DNA from: Aphis gossypii
Taxonomy: Eukaryota > Arthropoda > Insecta > Hemiptera > Aphididae
Assembly: GCF_020184175.1 (NCBI RefSeq)
Contig: NW_026083026.1
Location: 124,001 to 188,000, forward strand
Reading direction: 5' to 3'
DNA length: 64,000 nt
Notes under the pieces: model-generated
Told to the model about the DNA's origin: nothing
The model's database searches: none
Seen by the model: only the letters and a program-made list of their open reading frames with translations
Position numbers and translations under genes: made by a program
In this document: positions 22,320 through 34,329 of the stretch, piece by piece
Numbering within the stretch: position 1 is the first letter of the stretch
Layout: the number at the start of each line of letters is the position of its first letter

Positions 22320-22384
22320 TGACCACAACATTTTGACGCCCGGGGCTGTTGTACCCAGTGCCCCCCTCCCTAAATGCGGCTCTG
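22320..22384 (-). other. hAT-like G/C-rich terminus
   Basis: Reversed, it reads cagagccgcatttagggagg then a G-rich run and gccccgggcg. It is taken as the outer end of the nest that starts near 9274. Confidence 0.5.
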
Positions 22385-22858
22385 CTAATTATTCAATAAT
22401 ATAACAGACTCATCAACTCAAAATTAAACACATATATCCCTTTTTTTTTAACTCATTAGGCTTTATAATTAATTTTTTAATACAATTATAGAAGTCAAAT
22501 GATTAAAATTTCTGTTGAGTATTGAGATTTATAATCATAAGAAAATACTATTAATAAATAATAATTATTATTTATAAAAAAAAAAACATATAACAATTTA
22601 TTTTTTAAATAATAATACATTATTATTATTATTACATAATAAATTATATTAAAATCAGTGTTGTCTATCTATAGATCCTACACAATTTGGTAAATTCCAT
22701 AATCTGTAATACTGATTTTCTATACTCATCTATTTATCTTCAGTTGGTATTGGCATGTATTTGTAGTAAGCCCAATACATTTGTATTGGGTTATTTTATT
22801 ATTTAGTGTAGAAAACACGTTAATTTAATTTACTTCTTTCTCATACATTTTAAGCAAT
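22385..22858. other. AT-rich interval with a perfect hairpin
   Basis: No gene is seen. A perfect 9-bp stem with a 2-base loop, cccaatacatttgtattggg, lies at 22771-22790. Confidence 0.6.
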
Positions 22859-23028
22859 AGGCCAAAGGGCAGAAAAACATGTTCTTTCCGCTGAATGATA
22901 GTTTTTTACTACACTCAGTGGAAACATCGTGTTATATTTACATAGGCCAAATCCAGAAAAATATGCTATTTCCATGAATAAGGATTTTGACCACATTCAG
23001 CAGAAACAATATGTTATATTTTCATAAA
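22859..23028 (+). repeat. Diverged tandem duplication of about 85 bp
   Basis: The unit beginning aggccaaa at 22859 recurs at 22944 (aggccaaatccagaaaaa), sharing the order agaaaaa, atg, tttcc, gaat, ac(t/a)ac, cattcag or ctcag, aaaca and tgttatattt. The copies differ at many positions, so the duplication is old. Confidence 0.55.
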
Positions 23029-23930
23029 TATGTAGATTATTATAATTAGATAACGCCACTCTAAATCAAGCCTAAATTATGATTATTAATAATACTAGTC
23101 CACTGTACGACTTTGAAAACTCATATAAATACAAGTAGAGGACCTAGTATTATTCAGAAGGTACTCTAATGTAAGACTATTGCTCGTCGTGGACTTCGTC
23201 ACAGCCACATTGCCGTGAGTTTACGGTCAATCCCCAGTACTCTAATTATACATAGAAGTAAGCAATTTTAATTTACTTATTTTTTTATTGTTTAACCTCA
23301 TAAAAGTAACTGTTTATCTTTATTAAAACATTAAGTGTTTTAATTTACATCACCTACCTTTCTCATCAAATAACTCAAGTTCAACCAAGGAACCTGCTAC
23401 GTCGTTTAAATAATAATTAGTACGTGGTCGCAGTGTCTTGCACAGCAATCACTACATATTCGTTAACTAAAAATTCCCATATTTTTTTGTAGTTTCCAAA
23501 ATTATTTGACTTATTGTGTTAGTACCTCAAGCACAATAAAATGCTTGGCTGGAAAAAGTTGCCAGGTACCTAATATAAAAAAAGTGTTCATTAATATTTA
23601 GTTTGTACATTTCTTCTTTAGTATAAAGACTGGTCATGTATTAAAATACACTGCACTCTGGCGGACAGTCTCTGAAATTCTTCCGGGAGACAAAATACAT
23701 TGTAGTATACAAAATAAAACACAATATTGTATAATATTATATGGTATTATTATATCTATAGTAAATGGTAAAAATGGAATATAATATAAAATTATCTGCA
23801 AAATAATATATTATCATTCCTAATTAAATATATACTATATAAATAGGATTGAATAATTAATTTAGCTACTCATACCTATTTTGATTATATAACTAAATAT
23901 CTTTTAAAAACTTAGTTAATAAATCTATAA
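23029..23930. other. Non-coding interval
   Basis: AT-rich with a short GC-richer patch around 23190-23250. No gene, inverted-repeat pair or RNA gene is recognised. Confidence 0.45.
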
Positions 23931-23932
23931 AA

Positions 23933-24866
23933 ATGACCTCTAATACTCCTAATATTATAATTAATAATGGTTTTCAAGAAATATATCTTAGGTTTAGTAT
24001 ACCAAACAATAAAGGACAAAAACTATGTGAGAGTAAACATGTATTAACGCTGATGAAAATAAATCTATAGGCTATTCAACTTTGGAAAATAACACTTGAT
24101 GTATGTTTTGTAGTCTTATTTTTAAACTTTCCTGGTAAATATGTTACCTATTGTATTTTTATTTTTAGTTGAATGAAAATAGAATCGTTACCCATACTAG
24201 CTGTAATTGTCCTGCTAGTGCAGGAGGAATGTGTAAACACACTTGTGCTGTAGCTTATTTTATAAAAAATGATGATGGTTTTTTCAAAAACAAATTTGCC
24301 TCAACGATGGAGTAAACCCTCTAAGTCTGGCCAAAAAAAATATAAAAAGGTAAAACAATTGAATCCTTATTTTTCAACAAAAGGCTAAAATCTGAAAAAC
24401 AAAACTGGATATTGCAGTGGATCATCAAATTCTTATTGAAGAATGCAACATATTAGACATGCATTGAAGTTTGAGTACTGTGTTGAAAGAAAAATATAAA
24501 AGACAGAGAATGTAGAAAATGCATTTCATTTATAATAAACCAATTAGAATTTGATTTTAAAGTAGAGTTAAATCAAATTCATTTATCTACAATTTTGTAT
24601 GCACGAAAATTAAACATGATCACTTTAAATCTGAACATATTTCCTTTAGATTGAAAAGTTCAATTTTATGTAGCACATTATTAAAGGAAAACAAACTGGG
24701 AAAACAAGGTAAAATAAATGTAACTAATGGTCAACAAAATGAATCAATAGCTTTAGAAGCATTCAAGCAGATATACATTAAAGGTGTACTAAATTGTGGT
24801 TTAATAGTAGATGTTAAACTACCTACCATGGCTATGTGTAAGTCCCGATTGACTTATTTTAAATGA
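23933..24866 (+). pseudogene. SWIM zinc finger / YqaJ-like nuclease remnant
   Basis: Three coding-like pieces occur in order. The first starts MTSNTPNIII at 23933. The second, after an intron-like gap, shows SCNCPASAGGMCKHTCAVAY at about 24202, matching the SWIM pattern C-x-C...C-x-H-x-C. The third (24651-24866) reads KSSILCSTLLKE, then INVTNGQQNESIALEAF and CGLIVDV, resembling the start of a YqaJ-type exonuclease domain. Frameshifts follow both early pieces. SWIM plus YqaJ combinations are, from memory, multicopy in aphid genomes. The catalytic half of the nuclease is absent, cut off by a hAT-like end at 24896. Confidence 0.5.
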
Positions 24867-24895
24867 AAGTGGTACCATAGCAAAGTTATTGGAAA

Positions 24896-25010
24896 CAGGG
24901 ATGTGTAGCTCGCGAGCTACTTGACTCGATGAGTCGACTCTTTGAAATTAATTGACTGAGTCAAATCAGTGTTTCAAAATTCGGCAACTCAGTGACTCAG
25001 TTCAACCAAC
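24896..25010 (+). other. hAT-like terminus with palindromic motifs
   Basis: It starts cagggatgtg and contains a perfect 14-bp palindrome, tagctcgcgagcta (24906-24919), then gactcgatgagtcgactc and three further gactcag-type words. Such crowded short inverted words resemble subterminal binding sites. No partner end was found. Confidence 0.45.
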
Positions 25011-25238
25011 ATTTCAAATACAATTCACAAATTTCGAATCACTGATAAAGTGATAATTGATGAATTGTATAACGGCTATAGATATTGTGGTATCTTAAGC
25101 TTAAACCATGAATCTCTTGTCTTCATGGCTTAAACAATAAATGCGCAATAAATTTTCATCGTATAATGATGTATTTGTTTTTTGTCTAGCATTGAAAATG
25201 TGACGACAAGGTAATGTTATGGCTACATAGAATTTACA

Positions 25239-26481
25239 CTAACACCCATTAATAGTTGTGAAAGATAGCGTTTTTGACTTGGCTTCAGATTGCTTTTCGA
25301 CAAGCATAAAAGAGTAAGTTGTAAGTAGCGAAAAATATTTACGTAGATCTGGATGTCGAGTTTTTACCAATGGTAATTTTTGCACCATGTTTACAGCATT
25401 TCTATCACGTTCTAACCTTAAGCACTTCAGTAAAATAAACAATTTATCCACGAAGTCATCAATATTTGTAAAAACAGGTATCACGCTCTTTAATTTTCCA
25501 TTAAAGGACTCTAATCGGTTGTAGTATTGTTTAGCATATTTCCATTGTGAAATGTTAGTCCAGTAACCCATTCATGTCTAATTTGGTGCCAATTCTTTAA
25601 AAAGTATTCAAACACAGATTTGGGCGCTTCAGATTCCAAATGTTGACATAATGAGTTATAGTCATCCTCAGATTGAGCATAACACATTTTTTCAAAAACT
25701 TGTTTCAATTGATCTCTTAATTCAGGCGATATGTTTTGTTTTTCACAAGTAATTTCACGATTAAATGTCCTTAACACGTGAAAAAGACATATAGCTAAAC
25801 TAACATTAGGAAAGATTTATTTAATTACTTGTCTTACGATCATATCTTTATCGGTCATAAACATTTTTATATTTTCACTGCTACTATTAAATTTTTTAAA
25901 TGTCTCGAAAAACCAACGTAATGTGTCTTTCTCTTCATTTGTCATTAAACCTAAAGCCGCTACTTCACTTTCCCCATTTCCATCTTCAACCATTAAGACA
26001 TACATGGTATTCTCAAATTATTCAATTTGTATGTTGCATCAGCAAATACAACCTATAAGTAAAGGTATACTAATATTAAATAATTATAGAAATAAGGTAT
26101 TTGAAACGTGAGTAAACTAAATCGTTTTTACCTCTGGAAAAGCTTAAAATATGTTTTGCATCATTGAATCCTGAATAAACAAGCCAACTAAATTTTCTTC
26201 ACTATCAACTGAAATTTCAACAGTACAGTTATGCTTATGTCTTAGTTTTTGAACAATTTTGTATACACTGCTGTCACTTATTTTACCTGAATGATTTGTA
26301 TAAAATATAATCAAATATTAAACATTAAATTTTTTTTTGTTTTACCTGTACTATATATGTTTGAAAGATCCTTGAGGGTTATAATTTTACCAGTTTTTAT
26401 TTGCATGGTATGTTGAATTAATTTTTTATTTGCACTTAATTGCATCAATTCAAGTACTTCTGACTTACTTTGTGTATTCAT
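25239..26481 (-). pseudogene. ZSWIM1/3-like MULE transposase, broken, partial
   Basis: This is a Mutator-like transposase remnant. A first exon opens at ATG 26479-26481 (MNTQSKSEVLELMQLSANKK) and ends near 26345. A second (about 26285-26130) has SVYKIVQKLRHKHNC. Then VVFADATYKLNN (first catalytic Asp), MYVLMVEDGNGESEVAALG, MFMTDKDM (second Asp), LCLFHVLRTFNREIT (C/H motif) and NRLESFNGKLKSVIP (candidate Glu). Short introns, a stop and several frameshifts are visible. The DNA-binding N-terminus is missing: the piggyBac end lies 23 bases upstream of the first ATG. Confidence 0.75.
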
Positions 26482-26503
26482 TTTTCGTTGGTTAGGTAAA
26501 TGA

Positions 26504-26523
26504 TTAACCCTAGGTTACACGCA
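26504..26523 (+). other. piggyBac left terminus
   Basis: The sequence ttaaccctaggttacacgca has the TTAA target and CCCT start of piggyBac inverted repeats. It lies outside the 3' end of the piggyBac gene on the minus strand. I found no matching right end beyond 28490. Confidence 0.6.
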
Positions 26524-26738
26524 TTAAAAATATTCACCAGATTCCACGCACACGGTGTTTTTGACCGTGTATTGAAATATTTCAATTAAAACTCGATAAA
26601 TTGAAATAATAATTATTTTATTGATTTTATTTTAAATAAATAAATATTGTCAAATGATTTAATTGATACATAATATAAACAAATTAAACTTTTATTTAAA
26701 CTTTATTACATATTAGATTATTAATAATATAAAAAATT

Positions 26739-28489
26739 TTATTCTAAAAAAAAATCATCTTCCATCGTTCGTTGTGAACAGTTTTGGCAAATCGAAGGTG
26801 CTGTATGTTCTTTACATATATATGATTGGCACTCGTTACACAAATTCGATGTTTTTCGTTTTTTTTTCCAATTACAAAATGCACATCTTCCAGGAGCATT
26901 TGACGTTTTTTGTACTGGTTCCTCTATAGCATTTGTGATTTCACGTATTCGAACTTTTATATGCATTGGAATGTTTTTTATCTGTACTCTTTCCAACATA
27001 TATTTATAAATTAATGCTTTTGAAAGACATTTTAAATATTCTCTGCGAACAATTTTTGCATTAGTGTTACTAGCATAAATAATTTGGCTATTTATGCCCG
27101 CAATATTTAGAACAGAAAAAAATATTTTCAATGGCCAACGCCGGCTGTTTCTTGAGACGGAATACTTTCCTTTCATTTGGTCAACAGTGTCGACTCCCCC
27201 TTTGGTCGAGTTATAAAATTTGATCATTTCAGGCTTTGATCTAGCACAGTCAGTATCAATGCTATCATCGTTATGCATAGTTGATATAACTGAAACAATT
27301 TTATTAGCTTTAGGTTTATATGACACTAAAGTCATGTTTTTTTTTAAACCAAAAATACTACTTTCATTCGGCAGCTCTTTGAGTTTTTGAACAAAAATTG
27401 GTGGTATTTCTCTCTTATTCTTACGTAATGTTCCAACCATGGTCAAATTATGGTTATTGAGAAGGTCTTCTGCTAGAGGAATACTGCTGAACCAATTATC
27501 GCACGTAATATTTCGACCTGAACCAGAAATTGGCCTAATCAATCTTTCCACGACACTACAAGCACTGTTATTTACGTGATAGGGCCCGTTTGGCTGCTTC
27601 CCTGCATATATTTCCAAATCATATGAATAATATGTATTTGAATCTACTAATGCAATTATTTTGAGGCCATACTTTGCGGGTTTATTAGGAATATATTGTC
27701 TAAAACGACAACGACCTCGGAAAGACTCTAACATTTCATCAATTGTAACATAATTATTCAATTCATAATAGTCTTGACATCTTCTAACAAAGTCTTCAAA
27801 AAATGATCGTATTGGTGCTAGATTGTCTACAGATTGTCTCATTGCACGTGTTGTTATATCATCAAAACGAATTGCTCGAAGTAATAAATAAAAGCGATTC
27901 ATACCCATCGATAATCTAAAATATTCAATACCTGTACCGTCCATAGCGCATAAATAAATAGCGCATAGTTCATAAGAGAAGACTGATGAACACCTGCTAA
28001 ATATAATAAACCGATTAGCGCTTTTATTTCTGTTAGACTAGTCGGTCTTGCATCACGTGAACGATCAAACTTTGGTCTTATACGGTCAAGATAAATATTT
28101 GTGTATGTAACAATTTGTTCCAAAATAGAATCTGGAAAAAATAAATTCCACGATTCTTCAACACTATTTGCATTTTTAGCAAGCCCTTTTACTCCAGGTA
28201 TATGTCTAACTATATTATGTCGTCTTATTCTATTATTTTTTGGCGGAGGACAATATTTCCAAAAAGTTTTACCATCTTTCCCTATAAATTGCGGTCCGTT
28301 CGACCAATTAGAAAATAAATAGGTGCCATTATCTTCATAATCACCGTCTAAAGATTGTTCAGAATCACTATTATGACTTATTTATTCTACCTCATCAACT
28401 CCTTCTTCATCACTGCCATCGATTTCGTCAAACTCGGTATTTCCATCATCAATATTTTCAATAAGTAAACGAATTTGATCGTCGTCCAT
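26739..28489 (-). pseudogene. piggyBac transposase, one stop and one frameshift
   Basis: The ATG is at 28487-28489 (MDDDQIRLLIENIDDGN). An acidic N-terminus is followed by YLFSNWSNG, ARPTSLTEIKALIGLLYLAG, then after a frameshift near 27930 FYLLLRAIRFDD. The three catalytic Asp positions sit in NYVTIDEML, NITCDNWFSS and TKGGVDTVDQM. The C-terminus has a cysteine-rich finger (CAFC...CNECQSYIC...CQNC) typical of the family. A TAA at about 28382-28384 interrupts the N-terminus. Total length is close to a normal piggyBac transposase. The gene was lost recently enough that all key residues survive. Confidence 0.93.
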
Positions 28490-28673
28490 TCTAATGAAAA
28501 AATAATATAATGTAAAACAAATATATTGAAAATATAGTGCGACTAAAACAAAAAATACCTGCTAAAAATAAAATGTACTGATACTTACATTTATAAATGT
28601 TTTATCTGTATTCTAGTTACACAGTACACACGGTATGGCGAACAAATGTCAACTAAAAACAATTTTGCCAGTA
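28490..28673. other. Interval between piggyBac gene and P-type element
   Basis: Presumed piggyBac leader. The part from about 28630 (cggtatggcgaacaaa) has weak similarity to the reverse of sequence just outside 33838, so the P-type inverted repeats may extend this far. Confidence 0.35.
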
Positions 28674-31600
28674 ACCTTCGACCATATAAGCTAATAGACG
28701 CGGCATACGGTAAATATCTTGACGCCAACATCATGTAGCGTGTGACGTCACGTTTGGGCAATAACGCCGGCCGGCGGCCGGACTATAGATAGTATTCCAG
28801 CTATCCCAATAGAATATTTTTGAGTAATGGTTTACTTACAAATTTTTAATTCTTAATTTCTTATTTCCTTAGTATTATACTATCATTTATCTATCTATTT
28901 GTCTATCTCGGTTTTTCTCCTAGTTAACGAGTTATTTATTAATTAAAACATAATTATTATTAAATTTAATTTACCAAAATGATATATTTAGAACTAGTAT
29001 ATTGTTACCTCATTGTAGACTCTCAGATTTATATACACTTAAAATCATAAAATAGTACAATTTTATTATTCTGTGATTTTATCTATGCCACTTTGAGACC
29101 AAAATATGATCTTAGTAGGTATATAAAATAAAAATATATAAGTATATTTTAAAAAACTATTAAATTTTGAAAATATAGGTACAAAAATATGTTCTAATGC
29201 TTAGGTATTTCTTAGGTATAAAGAAATTTGTATTTTTAATCAAACGTTTATGAAATAATACATACTTAATGCTCAAACTTGAGTTAATTAATATAAATAT
29301 ATAAATTCATAATATTATTAATTATTGAAATGTCGATATAAAACATTGGAAATAAAATAAAACAATTCATTAAATTTAATTAAAGTTAATTTTAAAGACT
29401 TAAAAATCAAATTATTTTTTAAATTATAACAACTTATGACATATTCATAATTTACAAATTAAAATTATTTATAAAATACAATTAATCTTATTGATTTGAA
29501 AATAAAATCTGTTTAGTTAATACACTACGAACACGTTTATTATTTCGTACGTCATTAATCGAATCTGCTTTATGATGAAGTCTTAATTTTAAATAATTGG
29601 CAATAATAATTTTGACTAATGATATTATATGATTTCCTTGAGCATCTTCATCAAACATATGATCATGTAAACTTTTAAAAACTGATTTGTTCATATTTTG
29701 TAAACATTTAATGACTAATACCTCCATAATGTTTTTTTTATTCAAATTGTTAGTTTGTTCAATTATTCTAAATTCTGATTCAGCTAGTTTACACAAATAA
29801 ATAACATCAGGTGATGCATTTATGAGTCCACCCTTTGTGTTTGAAGAATATTGTTTTAAATTCACAAGTCGAGATGTATGTTCAGTTGAAGTTAAAGCTC
29901 TAATACAAACATTACATTTAACAATTTTTTTAACTTTCTTTACTACAAATCCAGATATATAGCTTACAACATCTACAACGTAATGTGAAAGTGTTTCAAA
30001 TTCTGGAAGCTTATAATAATCATGTTCGTTTAAGTAAATCTGATTTTCAAAAATATCGTTTTCGTCATTGAAATTGACATCTAAAGATTGAATACCTGAT
30101 GGTATAATTTGGTCTTTGTGACTACTGCTTACAGTTAAAATGGAAATTGGCGATTGATCTAAACAATTTGCATTTTGTGAACCAGTCACTTCACAATGAA
30201 TTAATAAACGTTTATAAGCACTTTTAAACTGGCGGGCTGTCGGGTTATTGTTATGACCTCCACGACTACGTAAAGCACTAAAAAAAATTTCAAGATGGTC
30301 TTGAGAAAATTTGTATGCTAAGACATATTTTAAAATTTGTTTACTGCTACTAACGTGGTCTTCAAAAATTGACTTTAAAGAATTAAGACTAATTATCATC
30401 CCAATAAAACCCATTTTTCTTCCAGTTAAATACATATATTGGCCTTCTGGTGATTCTTTAAGACTTTTTAAATACTTAACTATCTCATCTATTCGTGAAA
30501 AAATGTTTTCTTTGTTCCAGTTTTGAAGGCCACACTTTAAATTTTTGGCTTGTAAATTCCGACTATTTAAAATGTCAAACGCGTCATTAATATTAATCAA
30601 AAAAGTTTCAGTAGGTTCACTTTTCAGAAAATTTAAAGGGTGATTTGTTTCCCTTAAATATCTCAGTGCTTTTGCAACACTTAAACTTAATGTTTGAGCA
30701 GCGACCTTTACTTTCATTTTTTCTTGTGTCCATCCAATATGTCTGTTTCTAATTTTTGTAGCTATATGCAGACCTTCATTATTCTGTACATCTACTAATT
30801 TCTTTAAGTATGACCACTCTATAGCATTTTTCTGATCATCGTATATTGCAGGTCTACTTGCAATGGTATTTCGGATGAGCTTTAGCATATGAGGAGGATC
30901 AGGTAAAATATAAATCGGACGATTTGATATAGGGTGAGGAAACCAAGTTTTCATATTTTCAACAGACATATTGGCACCTAAAAAATTTGCCATACTAACA
31001 TTTGATGCAGCGCCATCAAATGTAAGAGATATAATTTCTACACCACTATTATGAATAAATTCTAGACAACGTTTTACTATATTAGCTTTTTCACGACCAC
31101 CTAAACCATCAATGAAGAAATATGAAATGGGCATTTTCCAACGCCCATTCACACAGTTGACCATAATAACTAAAGCTTCTTTAGCTTCTGGTGTACAATC
31201 GTTAGGGATATCAGCTCCGAAATCAACATATCCAGAAAACTTATGACCAGTCCATTCAATTTTTTTTCTAATAGCCATTTCATCTAACATTAATGAGCAC
31301 ACAACACGTCTACCAATTTATTCGGCCTCTTTCACTTTGTTTTGAAGAGCAATTAAAGCTTCTTTACTAAATCCAGGAGAACAATAAACACTTTCATACC
31401 ATTTCTGAATAGTCCGTGGATGAGGAAGTGCATTATTAAATGTCTTTCTAACATAACTATATGCTTTAGCGGAATAAAAATTTAATGTTAAAGCAAAGCT
31501 TCTCAGTTCTGGTGGATAATGGTTTTTAATTTTTCCTAATAAAACTCGCTGAAATAATTGATGTGCAGACTCTGACATAGACGCCTGTAAAAATATGCAA

Positions 31601-33828
31601 AAATATGCAATAACCATTAAATATGCAGAAATATGCAAAAAAATTTGCCAGTATCTTCGAGCTAATATGATTCGTAGAGATTACTGACAAAAATCCAAAA
31701 ATGTGAAAAGAAAAAATTATGCAATTGCATAGAAATCCAAGTTTTAATTATATCTATTATAGATATATAGTATTTAAAATGAAATCACTAAATTGTAACT
31801 TACTAAATTAAATAAGACCCAATGATCTGACAGAATTAATTAGTTTTGTTATATTTATAACTAAAGGATATAATTGTTAAGTATACTGTGTGTGTTATGA
31901 TGTATATTCTATAATATTATGGAAGTGTGGAATAAACTAATAAAATATACATAATACACATTCATATTAAAGGTAGCTCGTATTAAAAAAATAATATCAA
32001 TTTTTATATGGTCAAAGGGTGTATGCAATGCTAAAATAATTTAGTACTCTGATACCTACTTTATTATGATTTTTTTTTACAGTGGTTTTTTTGAATAGTC
32101 ATTTTGGTTTATACTTTGATTGTAGAAATACAATAATAATAATAAAATAAAAAAATAACACTGTTTAACTCTTATTCTTTAATTTAATAATGTTCATTCA
32201 TTTAAGATAATTATTCATCTTAAATTAATATTTAACAAATATATTATACATGATAATTTTTTTCAAAAGTAAACATCATATTTGATTGTTACAATAAATT
32301 ATAGATATTAATTAGTTTGGTTATAAGTTATAACTACTTTATAGGATACAGTTTGTTAAGTATACTATACCAAGTATACTACTTATTTAATTCTAAACTA
32401 TTTGTTATAAATTTATGATCTATACTATTGATAAAAGTAAATACAATAAACACACATTTTTTTAAAAAAAAAACTGTTACAAAAAATATATATAAATCAT
32501 CTTAATTTTTTTCTACAATATCAACATAGGTACCTTCTACAAAAATTATACATTTCATAAATTAGTTCATATTATATCCACAGCTAAAATATTTTAAAAC
32601 ACAAATAAAAACATTAATTTTAATACACATCTATCCAAATACATATTATTATTTTTAACAATATATATTAATAAATTACTAAATAACAATAACAATTACA
32701 CAGATAAATCATAAAATTGTATTTCTTTGCTCTTCTCTATCTAATAATAATAAAAGAATAAAATTACCCTTAGTATAGTTGAGACTTCTTCAGATATCAT
32801 ACTTTTGGTCTTGAGATGACTAACAAATGAATTCAAGTCCTTAATTTTTTTTATAAGACGACGCTTGGATTGCTGAAGTGTTTTAATATTCTTCTTTTTA
32901 GCCGCAAGTTTTTTTATTGTTAATTTTAAAAACTTTTTGCTATTTTCAGATGAAACCATATCATCCTCAGTAAAATCACCAATATACCTTTTACCCTTTG
33001 TTTTTGTAATATTTATCTGAGAATCTTGATTAAGGTTTCTAAAAAAAATATATTTAATGTTACAAAAAATGTTCTTATTCATTTCAAATATAGTACTTAC
33101 TGCAATGAATCATTTAAGTTATTAACTGCAGTATTTTGTTGTCTGTTTGCAGGAGGTTTTCTAGGATTTTTATCTTTTTTAAAACTAGTAGGAAAATCAA
33201 ATATTGAAGGTATTGCATTATCTTTTAGTTTCTTCTGAGAACTAGACGGATTAATATTATAACAGCCACTGGTAAAATGTTTTGAACAAAGTTTTGACTG
33301 TTTGCTTGGTGTAAAATTATCTCTTCACATGACATGAATCCATTTTTTCTTTAACTCAGCATCTTTTGGAAAACTAAATAAATAATTGGTAAATTGTAAA
33401 TAATTTATTTAAATTATAAAAAATGTTATTATAAATAAATATATTTTTTAAATATGCTTACCCATGAAATGAAATTCCTTTAGTATATCTTTGAGTACAA
33501 TTATATGCTGAACATGAAATTACCATTTTTTTTATATAATATAATATTATATAGAAAATATGAATAATAAATATTAAATAATAATATGCTTAATTATAAT
33601 AATTATATTAATAATTAATTAGCCAATAAGATAATAAAAATGTGTTCCAAACTTCCAAATGGCAAAAGGCAAACGCTGTGAACGAGTGAACGCCAAATAA
33701 ACGAACTAATAATAACACGAAATTGTTTTGCCCAAACGTGACGTCATATCATTAAATATGATGGCTACATAATTGTGCCTATACAAGCATATAATAAGGC
33801 GCGTCTATTAGCTTATATGGTCGAAGGT
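28674..33828 (-). mobile_element. P-type (THAP) transposon no. 1
   Basis: A perfect 29-bp inverted repeat pairs 28674-28702 (starting accttcgaccatataagc) with 33800-33828. A second perfect inverted repeat of 19 bp, tgacgtcacgtttgggcaa, pairs 28743-28761 with 33728-33746. The two-part layout recalls the terminal plus internal inverted repeats of P elements. The element carries a THAP transposase gene on the minus strand. The true tips may lie some 10-45 bp further out on each side. I could not find a clean 8-bp target duplication. Confidence 0.85.
29488..33526 (-). pseudogene. THAP9-like P-element transposase no. 1
   Basis: Exons run right to left. The first has the start of a C2CH THAP zinc finger (MVISCSAYNCTQRY, from ATG 33524-33526), ending at HG before a gt. 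The second (about 33375-33110) completes the finger with KKKWIHVM, a TGA, then FTPSKQSKLCSKHF. A basic coiled-coil exon follows (about 33050-32770), then 31590-29488 with the catalytic domain. The P-type acidic residues are present: LMLDEMAI, LTFDGAASN, and SQDHLEIFFSALRSRGGHN, plus the PDPPHMLKLIRN motif. Besides the THAP stop, one in-frame TAA at 31315-31317 breaks an otherwise open 720-residue region. It is nearly intact. Confidence 0.9.
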
Positions 33829-34329
33829 TGTTACTGCACTACTAGCGCTCCCGATGTTTGTTGTCCGTACTATTCTTTCGACTGCGTGTAAAAAGTGCAA
33901 AAAATATTGTCTGGTACATTGGGTCTGAACTCAGAACTTCTAAATTTAAACGAACAAATTAAGGGGTTATCCCACTAGGCCACAGTGAGACATTGATAAT
34001 GTGTAGAAATTTAATAATATATATTACACAAACACTTGTTAATACTAATTACATAAAAACACGAAAATATAACAATGTTACACAATACTAATTAAAAATA
34101 ATGTGCTAATACTAAAATGTGATATTATAACTAAACTATATACTACTATACTATATAATATAATAAATAATACATTTTATATAAATATATAAATACCTAT
34201 ATATATATATTTATATATACAATATCATTAATATATTACAATTTTAAGTGTAATTTTAAGTATTAAAACGCGGCAAAAAGGGGAAGACAAAAATATAAAA
34301 AAAAAAGTAAGTACTTCATTTATTATTTT
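33829..34329. other. Interval with tRNA-like SINE head
   Basis: On the minus strand, 33993-33921 has an A-box-like tggcctagtgg and, about 40 bases later, a B-box-like gagttcagaccc, spaced as in a tRNA gene. The acceptor does not pair well, so it is more like a tRNA-derived repeat head than a working tRNA. The remainder (34000-34260) is AT-rich low complexity. Confidence 0.35.

Larger units (their letters stand above)
9274..22384 (-). mobile_element. Old ZMYM1-like hAT, host of a nested transposon stack
   Basis: Proposed ends are cagtgacgaatttag at 9274 and, reversed, cagagccgcatttag ending at 22384. These match at 13 of 15 positions but no intact 8-bp duplication is visible. Inside, the minus strand carries the C-terminal and central transposase (about 10050-11575) and its N-terminus (21600-21835). 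Between them lie an RTE LINE (11866-15048) and a long-TIR transposon (15344-21653) that itself holds a second hAT (17245-19600). Without the inserts the element would be about 3.6 kb, normal for hAT. The outer boundaries are the least certain part. A second hAT-like end, cagggatggaag at 9664, could be the true left end. Confidence 0.6.

Noticed and set aside
8458..22384. Pairing of the hAT-like end at 8458 with the end at 22384
   Set aside because: The inner sequences differ and the flanks (atttaaaa versus ctaattat) show no target duplication; the end at 9274 matches better.
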